NCBI GenBank assembly: GCA_001438605.1
Contig: LIDE01000003.1
Span: 1-64,000 of the forward strand
From: SAR92 bacterium BACL16 MAG-120619-bin48
GTDB taxonomy: Bacteria; Pseudomonadota; Gammaproteobacteria; Pseudomonadales; Porticoccaceae
Length of the DNA stretch: 64,000 nt
Direction: 5' to 3'
Shown: positions 57,864 through 64,000 of the stretch, piece after piece
How positions within the stretch are numbered: position 1 is the first letter of the stretch
Layout of the letters: every line of letters starts with the position of its first letter
Notes under the pieces: generated by a model
Databases searched by the model: none
Seen by the model: the letters and a program-made list of their open reading frames with translations, nothing else
What the model was told of the DNA's origin: nothing
Made by a program: the position numbers and the translations under genes

Positions 57864-58856
57864 TCAACGCATAAGCGCAATCGGCGGCTCGTTCAGGGCT
57901 GCCAGTTGTTCGCGCAGTTCCAGAATATGGTCGCTCCAGTAGCGCGGCGAGTTAAACCAGGAAAAGGCGCGCGGAAAAGCTGGATCGGACCAGCGTTTAG
58001 CAATCCAAGCACTATGATGCATGATACGCAGCGTGCGCATCACCTCAATCAGTTGCAACTCCCGCAGATCGAAATCATAAAATTCGCTGTACCCTTCAAC
58101 AATTTCAGCCATCTGCGCAGTCTGCTCAAAACGATCACCGGACAACAACATCCATAAATCCTGAATCGCAGGGGCCATGCGCGCATCATCAAAATCGACA
58201 AAGTGTGGGTTATCGTCGCGCCATAAAATATTGCCCGAGTGGCAATCACCATGTACGCGTATGCGCTTGATCGGGCCATAATCCGCCAAAATCTGATCAA
58301 TTTTTTTCAAAATATCCAATGCCAAGCTGTCGTACGCCAAGCGCAGACCATCTGGCATAAAACCGTCGCTGATCAGCTTAAAGGAATCCCAACCAAACGC
58401 CTGGCTGTCTAGCTGCGGCCGATACTTGAAAGGCCGCGCCGCGCCAATGCCGTGAATTCGTCCCATCAGTCGGCCGAGAATAAATAAATTATCGAGATTA
58501 TCGAGTTCTGGGGCATGACCGCCGCGGCGCTCATAGAGCGCAAAACTAAAACCATCGTAGCTGTTCAAACTTGCACCATCGGCGCTGACCCAGGGCGCGA
58601 CAACAGGCAATTCCTGTTCAAGCAAATCGAAACAGAAAGCGTGCTCCTCCAAAATCTGTTCACGGCTCCAGCGCTCAGGACGATAGAACTTGACGATCAT
58701 GGGCGTCTTTTCCTCGATGCCAATTTGGTAGACCCGATTTTCATAGCTGTTCAGCGCCAACAAGCGGCCATCACTAACAAAGCCTAAACTTTCTACGGCA
58801 TCTATCAGAAGGTCAGGGGACAACCGATCAAAGGGGTGATTTTCAGATTCAGACAT
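57864..58856 (-). CDS. srkA: Stress response kinase SrkA (YihE)
   Basis: Cytoplasmic Ser/Thr kinase of the APH-like fold, 330 residues (E. coli 328). The catalytic segment is HGDCHSGNILW and the metal-binding segment HFVDFDDARM. In E. coli it counters stress-linked cell death and is under Cpx control. I chose the ATG at 58856; an upstream TTG is in frame. It stands alone here. Confidence 0.94.
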   Translation of the reverse strand: MSESENHPFDRLSPDLLIDAVESLGFVSDGRLLALNSYENRVYQIGIEEKTPMIVKFYRPERWSREQILEEHAFCFDLLEQELPVVAPWVSADGASLNSYDGFSFALYERRGGHAPELDNLDNLFILGRLMGRIHGIGAARPFKYRPQLDSQAFGWDSFKLISDGFMPDGLRLAYDSLALDILKKIDQILADYGPIKRIRVHGDCHSGNILWRDDNPHFVDFDDARMAPAIQDLWMLLSGDRFEQTAQMAEIVEGYSEFYDFDLRELQLIEVMRTLRIMHHSAWIAKRWSDPAFPRAFSWFNSPRYWSDHILELREQLAALNEPPIALMR

Positions 58857-58940
58857 CGAGGGCAACCGGCTTGTGGAGTAGCCCCAGTTTACACGGGCCG
58901 ACGGACGTTACCTAGGAGACTGTAGATGTTGGTGAAGAGA

Positions 58941-59357
58941 TTAATCGGGGGTTACTTTAGAGCGCAGGGACTTCTGCTTGCCATGCTGAGTTTTCTTGTC
59001 CATTCGCTTAATTTGCGAGCCCCAAGTGGGCTTTGTTGGTCTGCGTGGTTTCGGTGTGTAGGTCACCTGTCGCAACAGCTGCTGCAATCGCTGCAGCGCA
59101 TCTGTGCGATTTTTTTCTTGGCTGCGCGATGTTTGGGCTTTGATAATCACTACGCCATCTTTTGAAATGCGCTGATCACCCAACTGCAACAGTCGCTGCT
59201 TGATCGTATCAGGCAGCGAAGAGCTGCTTATATCAAAACGCAGATGGATCGCAGAAGAGACTTTGTTGACGTTTTGCCCGCCAGGGCCTTGAGAGCGAAC
59301 CGCGGTTAGTTCAATTTCGCTCTCCGGAATAGAGACCGCCGCTGAGATAAATACCAC
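58941..59357 (-). CDS. arfB: Alternative ribosome-rescue factor ArfB (YaeJ)
   Basis: Releases peptides from ribosomes stalled on truncated mRNA. The GGQ motif is in SQGPGGQNVNKVSS. The C-terminal tail is strongly basic (RRPTKPTWGSQIKRMDKKTQ...KS), which in relatives enters the empty mRNA channel. Length is 138 residues (E. coli 140). It follows the DUF1653 gene by three bases. Confidence 0.95.
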   Translation of the reverse strand: MVFISAAVSIPESEIELTAVRSQGPGGQNVNKVSSAIHLRFDISSSSLPDTIKQRLLQLGDQRISKDGVVIIKAQTSRSQEKNRTDALQRLQQLLRQVTYTPKPRRPTKPTWGSQIKRMDKKTQHGKQKSLRSKVTPD

Positions 59358-59360
59358 CCG

Positions 59361-59573
59361 TCAGGCCTCGACAAATTCAAAGCGAGGAACCGTTTTACCT
59401 CCAACCTCGACCGTTTCCAAAAACATCGCCAAAGGCCGAACCCAAAGTCCAAAATCGCCATACAGCGTTTTGTAAACCACCAGTTTCTCATCTGTTTCGC
59501 TGTGCTGAGCCACACCCACAACTTCGTAAAGACTGCCTTTGTAATGCCTGTAAATACCGTTCTCAACGCTCAT
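59361..59573 (-). CDS. DUF1653 protein
   Basis: 70 residues beginning GIYRHYKGSLYEVVG and containing YGDFGLWVRP, the compact DUF1653 pattern with aromatic and basic residues. Function unknown. I chose the ATG at 59573, preceded by AGGG; an in-frame TTG at 59591 is possible. It starts one base after the upstream FAH gene ends and precedes arfB by three bases, so all three are probably cotranscribed. Confidence 0.88.
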   Translation of the reverse strand: MSVENGIYRHYKGSLYEVVGVAQHSETDEKLVVYKTLYGDFGLWVRPLAMFLETVEVGGKTVPRFEFVEA

Positions 59574-59574
59574 A

Positions 59575-60243
59575 TCAATCCCTGCTGACAATCACAGACT
59601 GACTTATCACCTTGCCGAGCGAGACCGTCAAGTGATCACCCGCCGCCAGCGGGCCCACTCCAGCGGGAGTTCCTGTGAGCAAAACATCCCCGGGCAAGAG
59701 GGTGAAAAACTGGCTGATATAAACAAGCAAGGGGATCACGTGGGTAAGCATATCAGTCGTGTGGCCGTCCTGTTTCAACACACTATTTTGGTGCAGCTGA
59801 ATGGTTTGGTTCTGGAGATCGCCGACACGCACTGGCGAGACAAAGGGCGAGATCGGACAAGCGCCGTCGAAGGCTTTGGCCTTCTCCCACGGCAAGCTTT
59901 TCTCTTTTAACTGCGTCTGCAGATCGCGCAAGGTCAAATCTAGCGCGACGCCAACGCCAACAACCGCGGCTTCAGCTTGCAGGGCGTCACACTGCTGCAA
60001 CCTGTCTCCAATCAATATCGCCATCTCGGTTTCAAAGTGGCACGCGCCAAAACGCTGAGGAATTGAAATCGTCGAGCCCAAGCCGACAAGGGCCGTGCTC
60101 GGTTTGATAAACAATACTGGCTCGGTGGGAATGGGGTTGTTTAACTCTTTGGCGTGCTCTGCGTAATTGCGTCCAACACAGACAACTTTGCCCACTGGCA
60201 GCGCGCTGGATTGCCCATCAATACTATGGTGGTAACTGGTCAT
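59575..60243 (-). CDS. Fumarylacetoacetate hydrolase-family protein (YcgM-like)
   Basis: 222 residues, beginning with the family motif KVVCVGRNYAEHAKEL. The metal ligands are in HFETEMAILIG (two Glu) and GVALDLTLRD (Asp). TGTPAGVGP near the C-terminus is typical. Relatives are acylpyruvate hydrolases or oxaloacetate decarboxylases; the substrate is not evident. The ATG at 60243 has AAGGAA upstream. It is first in an apparent FAH-DUF1653-arfB run. Confidence 0.92.
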   Translation of the reverse strand: MTSYHHSIDGQSSALPVGKVVCVGRNYAEHAKELNNPIPTEPVLFIKPSTALVGLGSTISIPQRFGACHFETEMAILIGDRLQQCDALQAEAAVVGVGVALDLTLRDLQTQLKEKSLPWEKAKAFDGACPISPFVSPVRVGDLQNQTIQLHQNSVLKQDGHTTDMLTHVIPLLVYISQFFTLLPGDVLLTGTPAGVGPLAAGDHLTVSLGKVISQSVIVSRD

Positions 60244-60291
60244 GCTGTTCCTTGATGTTTTACGAATCAATCGCCCGAAGTGGCGCTGTTT

Positions 60292-60651
60292 TTAGTTGAT
60301 TTGAATAGGTAGGTTGTCGCTCAGTCGCAACGCGCCCTTCACAATGCGATATATCACCCAGATCGTCAGAATCATCCAAGCGACACCGCCCAGCATCAAT
60401 AGCCAGAGCACCAGACCGACAACCCACCAAAGTAGTGCATACCAAAATGTCGTGATCTGCCAGCGAAAATGGCTCTCCAGCCAGGTGCCTCTGACAGAGT
60501 CGAGTTTGAGGTAATTCACCATCGCGCCGACAACCCAAGTCAAACCACCGGTCACCAGTCCCAAACCCTGCAAAATATAAACCAGCATCACGAGCTTGCG
60601 GTCGTTGGGCGCAGGCTCAAGACTAAAACTTTCTAGAGGATTATCGTTCAT
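60292..60651 (-). CDS. DUF4870-like membrane protein
   Basis: 119 residues with three hydrophobic segments and the pattern SHFRWQITTFWYALLW, suggestive of the DUF4870 family of small membrane proteins of unknown function. It overlaps the dehydrogenase stop by four bases (60648-60651), so it is probably translated from the same transcript. Confidence 0.85.
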   Translation of the reverse strand: MNDNPLESFSLEPAPNDRKLVMLVYILQGLGLVTGGLTWVVGAMVNYLKLDSVRGTWLESHFRWQITTFWYALLWWVVGLVLWLLMLGGVAWMILTIWVIYRIVKGALRLSDNLPIQIN

Positions 60652-62048
60652 GATAACTCGTCAAATACCTTTCCCGGATTCAAAATACCGTTCGCATCGA
60701 ACGCACGCTTTATACTTCGCATCATCGCCATCTCTTCCGCGGAGCGCGAGTAGTGTAAGTAATCTTTTTTCAGCAGGCCAACGCCGTGCTCGGCCGAAAC
60801 ACTGCCTTCGTACTTAGCTAAAAGCTGACCAATCTCGCTGCTGACATTGACACACTTGGCGTGAAATTGAGCCACTTCAAGGGTCTCAGGTTTAAGAATG
60901 TTGAGGTGCAAGTTGCCATCGCCAATATGACCGTACCAGACCACCTCAAAATCGGGATACTGGCGCGCCACCAACTCGTCGACCTCGCGAAGAAATTCAG
61001 GCATGCGCGAAACACGCACAGAGATATCATTTTTATAGGGCTTCCAGTGCCACAATGTTTCCGAGATATCTTCACGAAGCTTCCACAGATTGCTCGCTTG
61101 ACTCAGACTCTGGCTCAACACACCGTCCAACACCCAGCCGCTTTCGACGCAGGTCTCAAAGATCGCCATGGCCTGCTCCAACACCGCTTCGCTGCTGTTT
61201 TCAAACTCTAGCAGGGCATAAAAGGGCGCCTCTGTCTCAAAGGGCTTTGGGTGGCCGCGGTGGGCAGTCACTTTTTCCAGCGCCTGCTGCGAGAAAAACT
61301 CAAACGCACTGAGATCGATGTCGGTGGAGAAACACCGCAACACATCCATAATGGCTGGGAAATCTGCCACACCCAACACCATGACAGACGACTCCAGCGG
61401 TGGGCGCGTCAACTGAATAGTCGCTTCACAAATAAGCCCCAACGTGCCCTCAGAGCCGATAAACAAGTGCCGCAAGTCGTAGCCAGTGTTGTTTTTTGCC
61501 AGCCCTTTGTTTAATTCAAGAACGTCGCCATTGCCCGTCACCACTTTCAAACCGGCCACCCAATTGCGGGTCATGCCATACTTAATCACTTTGATGCCGC
61601 CGGCATTGGTGGCGATATTACCGCCGATCTGACTCGAACCTGTTGAGGCAAAATCAACAGGATAAAAAAGGCCCTGCTGTTCGGCGAAATCTTGAAGTTG
61701 CGCCGTGATCATCCCCGCACCAACGGTCACCGTTCGGTCCATAGGGTTAAAATCTAAAACACTGTTAAGCCTGTCCATCGCCACGACTAACTCGCCGTCC
61801 TTTGCCACAGCGCCACCGCTCAAGCCAGTCCGGCCACCCGATGGAACTACTGCTAAATTGTGCTCGTTGGCCAACCTAACAATGGCCTGCACCTCGGCGA
61901 CCGAACCGGGCAGCAGAACGGCGCTGGGGGCGGGCGTCCACAGCGTGGTGCGATCAATACCAAAGCGTTTTAAATCGTCGTCGCCAAGCAGCAAACGTGG
62001 CTCACCAACGATCGCAACTAGCTGTTTAATTATGGTTTCAGCCAACAT
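60648..62048 (-). CDS. FAD-linked D-2-hydroxyglutarate dehydrogenase-type oxidoreductase
   Basis: 466 residues. The FAD-binding domain has PSGGRTGLSGGAV, the C-terminal FAD-linked oxidase domain has YGHIGDGNLHLNIL and EHGVGLLKKDYL. These patterns fit D-2-hydroxyglutarate or D-lactate dehydrogenase. The divergent serA neighbour favours D-2-hydroxyglutarate: SerA-type enzymes also reduce 2-oxoglutarate to D-2-hydroxyglutarate, and the dehydrogenase recycles it, as shown in Pseudomonas stutzeri. I chose the ATG at 62048. The DUF4870-like gene overlaps its stop by four bases. Confidence 0.92.
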   Translation of the reverse strand: MLAETIIKQLVAIVGEPRLLLGDDDLKRFGIDRTTLWTPAPSAVLLPGSVAEVQAIVRLANEHNLAVVPSGGRTGLSGGAVAKDGELVVAMDRLNSVLDFNPMDRTVTVGAGMITAQLQDFAEQQGLFYPVDFASTGSSQIGGNIATNAGGIKVIKYGMTRNWVAGLKVVTGNGDVLELNKGLAKNNTGYDLRHLFIGSEGTLGLICEATIQLTRPPLESSVMVLGVADFPAIMDVLRCFSTDIDLSAFEFFSQQALEKVTAHRGHPKPFETEAPFYALLEFENSSEAVLEQAMAIFETCVESGWVLDGVLSQSLSQASNLWKLREDISETLWHWKPYKNDISVRVSRMPEFLREVDELVARQYPDFEVVWYGHIGDGNLHLNILKPETLEVAQFHAKCVNVSSEIGQLLAKYEGSVSAEHGVGLLKKDYLHYSRSAEEMAMMRSIKRAFDANGILNPGKVFDELS

Positions 62049-62110
62049 GTTTAAAGTCCTCAGTGCGCCGCTCCATTTGCTCGGCACTTAATCTCTATTT
62101 ATGCGTGTTA

Positions 62111-62119
62111 TGTTATCAT
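62111..62119 (+). promoter_or_regulatory. Candidate extended -10 box of serA
   Basis: TGTTATCAT fits an extended -10 element (TGn plus TATCAT). It lies about 40 bases before the serA ATG, in the short divergent gap with the dehydrogenase. No good -35 is seen. Confidence 0.4.
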
Positions 62120-62159
62120 AGGGAACTCAAATGTGAGTGCCGCACCGGAGCTGTTATCA

Positions 62160-63389
62160 ATGTTTAATTTCTCTCTCGAAAAGAAGAAAATCAAAATCTT
62201 ATTACTCGAAGGTGTTCACCCATCTGCACTGGATGCGTTCAAAGCCGCGGGCTACGAAAATATTGAGTCCTACCCCGCCGCCCTGTCAGAAGCCGAGCTT
62301 TTAGAAAAAATCGCCGACGCCCATTTTGTCGGTATTCGCTCCAGAACCCAACTCAACCGCGAATGCTTTGCCGCGGCAAAAAAACTGATATGCGTGGGCT
62401 GCTTTTGCATCGGCACCAACCAAGTTGATTTAAAAGCGGCAACCGAACACGGTGTCGTGGTATTCAACGCGCCCTACTCTAATACGCGCAGTGTCGCCGA
62501 ATTGGTTATCGCTGAAGCAATTATGTTGATGCGCGGCATCCCAGACAAAAATGCCAAGGCACACCGCGGCGAGTGGCTAAAGTCCGCCAGCAACTCATTT
62601 GAAGTGCGAGGCAAAACCCTAGGTATTATTGGTTACGGCAACATTGGCAGTCAGGTCAGTGTGCTGGCGGAATCCCTTGGCATGAAAGTTCGCTTTTACG
62701 ACACGGTTACCAAGCTGCCACTGGGCAATGCTGAACAGGTAAGAGGACTGTCAGCACTGCTAAAAATGAGCGATGTGGTAACCCTGCATGTGCCAGATAC
62801 CGCTGCAACACGCAACATGATGGGCGCCAAAGAGCTCGGCGCGATGAAAAAAGGCGCCATGCTAATTAATGCCGCGCGGGGACAGGTGGTCGATATTGAC
62901 GCCCTCTGCGCTCTGCTGGCCAGCAAGCACATCGGCGGCGCTGCCATTGACGTGTTCCCTGTCGAACCAAAATCCAATGACGACGAGTTTGTGTCACCAC
63001 TGCGGCAGTTTGACAATGTTCTATTGACGCCCCATGTTGGCGGATCAACCCAGGAAGCGCAGGCCAACATTGGCCTTGAAGTCACGGAAAAAATGGTCAC
63101 CTATAGTGACAACGGCACCTCAACAAGCGCGGTAAACTTCCCTCAGGTAGCACTTCCCCCGCATGCCGATACACATCGCCTGCTGCATATTCACAAAAAC
63201 ACCCCCGGAGTAATGGGCGCCATCAACCTGATATTCTCGGAGTTTAATATCAACGTTGCCGCGCAGTATCTGCAGACAAGTGACAATGTGGGCTATGTGG
63301 TCGTCGATGTGGAAGGGGAATTTGGTGATGCAGCGCTCACTGCACTCAAGCAGGTAACAGGGACAATTCGCTGTCGGGTTTTGTTTTAA
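62160..63389 (+). CDS. serA: D-3-phosphoglycerate dehydrogenase
   Basis: First step of serine synthesis. The NAD-binding motif is IIGYGNIGSQVSVL. The catalytic residues are Arg (INAARGQVVD), Glu (DVFPVEP) and His (TPHVGGSTQEA). The C-terminal ACT domain (about 335-409; IHKNTPGVMGAIN) binds serine for feedback in relatives. From the ATG at 62160, with GGAG upstream, it has 409 residues; E. coli SerA has 410. An in-frame GTG at 62133 would add nine residues. Confidence 0.97.
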   Translation: MFNFSLEKKKIKILLLEGVHPSALDAFKAAGYENIESYPAALSEAELLEKIADAHFVGIRSRTQLNRECFAAAKKLICVGCFCIGTNQVDLKAATEHGVVVFNAPYSNTRSVAELVIAEAIMLMRGIPDKNAKAHRGEWLKSASNSFEVRGKTLGIIGYGNIGSQVSVLAESLGMKVRFYDTVTKLPLGNAEQVRGLSALLKMSDVVTLHVPDTAATRNMMGAKELGAMKKGAMLINAARGQVVDIDALCALLASKHIGGAAIDVFPVEPKSNDDEFVSPLRQFDNVLLTPHVGGSTQEAQANIGLEVTEKMVTYSDNGTSTSAVNFPQVALPPHADTHRLLHIHKNTPGVMGAINLIFSEFNINVAAQYLQTSDNVGYVVVDVEGEFGDAALTALKQVTGTIRCRVLF

Positions 63390-63663
63390 ACGAGAGATTT
63401 TCGTTAAAAATCGACTAAAAAGCCTTTATTTTGATTTTTCGGCGCTCAAATGTTAGCAAATAGTTAAAAAAAGCAATACACTTCGCCGCTCTGATTCAAC
63501 GCAATTTAAACTTTAGTGTTTTGTTGAGCCAGTGATGCCTTTGCAGTAGGCCTGTTATTTCGGTAACGGCCGCGTTATTGCAAAGGGATAGGCTAGCCCC
63601 GTTACGAGGCTGGATATATTTTAAACGCCTTAAACGGTATACACATTTATAAGTGAGGTTAGC
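63390..63663 (+). promoter_or_regulatory. Long 5' region of the cold-shock gene with alternative hairpins
   Basis: 274 bases with no gene. GTAACGG (63563-63569) pairs perfectly with CCGTTAC (63599-63605), and the same GTAACG can instead fold locally with CGTTAT (63573-63578). The two structures exclude each other, as in cspA-type temperature-responsive leaders. A GAGG ribosome site precedes the ATG. No clear promoter was seen. Confidence 0.5.
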
Positions 63664-63873
63664 ATGGCCCAGAGAGTTTCTGGAACTGTAAAATGGTTCA
63701 ACGACAGTAAAGGTTTTGGTTTCATTGAGCAAGAAGGCGGCGGTGACGTGTTTGTTCACCACAGCGCTATTCAAGCTGATGGATTCAAATCATTGAAAGA
63801 AGGCCAGTCAGTAACTATGGAAGTTACTCAAGGTCAGAAAGGCGCTCAAGCTGAGAACGTAGTTGCCGACTAA
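63664..63873 (+). CDS. Cold-shock protein (CspA family)
   Basis: 69-residue RNA-binding protein, a single cold-shock domain. RNP1 is KGFGFI and RNP2 is VFVHHS, with the N-terminal [11 protein letters not shown] also conserved. Acts as an RNA chaperone, often induced by cold through its long leader, which is present here. A terminator follows 37 bases after the stop. Confidence 0.97.
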   Translation: MAQRVSGTVKWFNDSKGFGFIEQEGGGDVFVHHSAIQADGFKSLKEGQSVTMEVTQGQKGAQAENVVAD

Positions 63874-63910
63874 TTTATGATTTTGCCTCAGGGCATCATC
63901 AGTAAATTGA

Positions 63911-63943
63911 AAAACCCCGACAAGCGATTGTCGGGGTTTTTTT
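63911..63943 (+). terminator. Intrinsic terminator of the cold-shock gene
   Basis: AACCCCGACAA and TTGTCGGGGTT pair over a four-base loop and are followed by a run of T. Nothing else is recognised in the last 57 bases of the window. Confidence 0.92.
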
Positions 63944-64000
63944 ATGCCCCCCCGCTTTTATTGTTGCTCAAATATTGCGGCTCAAAAGCACTTTAGTCTG

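Noticed and set aside
63399-63420. Weak A/T-rich hairpin after serA as a terminator
   Set aside because: The stem needs a bulged A, is almost all A-T and has no T-run, so it is not convincing.
1-64000. CRISPR arrays, tRNA or rRNA genes, toxin-antitoxin pairs, phage or defence systems
   Set aside because: Reading both strands gave no regular spaced repeats, no tRNA-like or rRNA segments, and no defence or phage gene families.

Overview
The window reads as a contiguous chromosomal segment of a Gram-negative gammaproteobacterium. Gene content (TypA, ParC/ParE, TolC, WaaA, Lgt, GlnE, SerA and a TonB2/TtpC transducer), gene order (nudF-yqiB-cpdA-yqiA-parE beside tolC; rppH-ptsP ... lgt-thyA; gpmI-envC-ctpA) and a moderate G+C content support this. 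The TtpC-type TonB cluster, a PPi-type phosphofructokinase and several DUF families suggest a marine group such as Cellvibrionales; that placement is inference, and I cannot name a genus. No tRNA, rRNA, CRISPR array, insertion sequence, phage or attachment site was seen. No gene-free stretch exceeds 300 bases; the longest is the 274-base leader before the cold-shock gene.

Layout. 0-12.4 kb: 3' part of a GGDEF-EAL protein, typA, a membrane GGDEF protein with an altered signature motif, tag, a proline iminopeptidase, mpl, a lipoprotein-type S8 autotransporter protease, a PPi-type phosphofructokinase and a hydroxyacid dehydrogenase. 12.6-21.5 kb (+): an RND/MMPL exporter with an acidic repeat, uup, then gpmI-envC-ctpA. 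21.5-29.5 kb (-): a GlsB-like protein, MscS, parC, parE, yqiA, cpdA, yqiB and nudF. 29.7-34.8 kb: tolC, waaA, and a small surface-sugar locus with a sulfotransferase and two tandem paralogous glycosyltransferases. 34.9-40.5 kb (-): ilvE, glnE and a GspE/PilB-type ATPase gene broken by a one-base frameshift. 40.7-44 kb (+): argA and ilvD.

44.2-49.3 kb (-) is a six-gene TonB2-type operon (DUF3450, TtpC, ExbB2, ExbD2, TonB2, TPR protein). 49.5-55.5 kb holds lgt-thyA-folA and rppH-ptsP (-) with an NRDE gene (+) between them. 55.6-60.6 kb holds an HAD phosphatase, gcvH, a DUF481 outer-membrane protein, srkA, arfB, a DUF1653 protein, an FAH-family hydrolase and a small membrane protein. The end has a D-2-hydroxyglutarate dehydrogenase divergent from serA, a pair known to be metabolically coupled, and a cold-shock gene with a long structured leader.

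Most of the segment is housekeeping: translation stress, topology, envelope assembly and export, nucleotide and amino-acid synthesis, nitrogen signalling. I did not find a clear undescribed multigene system. The points most worth a second look are the frameshifted ATPase, the DDAF repeat in the RND exporter, the two modified c-di-GMP proteins, the sulfotransferase/glycosyltransferase locus beside waaA and the cold-shock leader.
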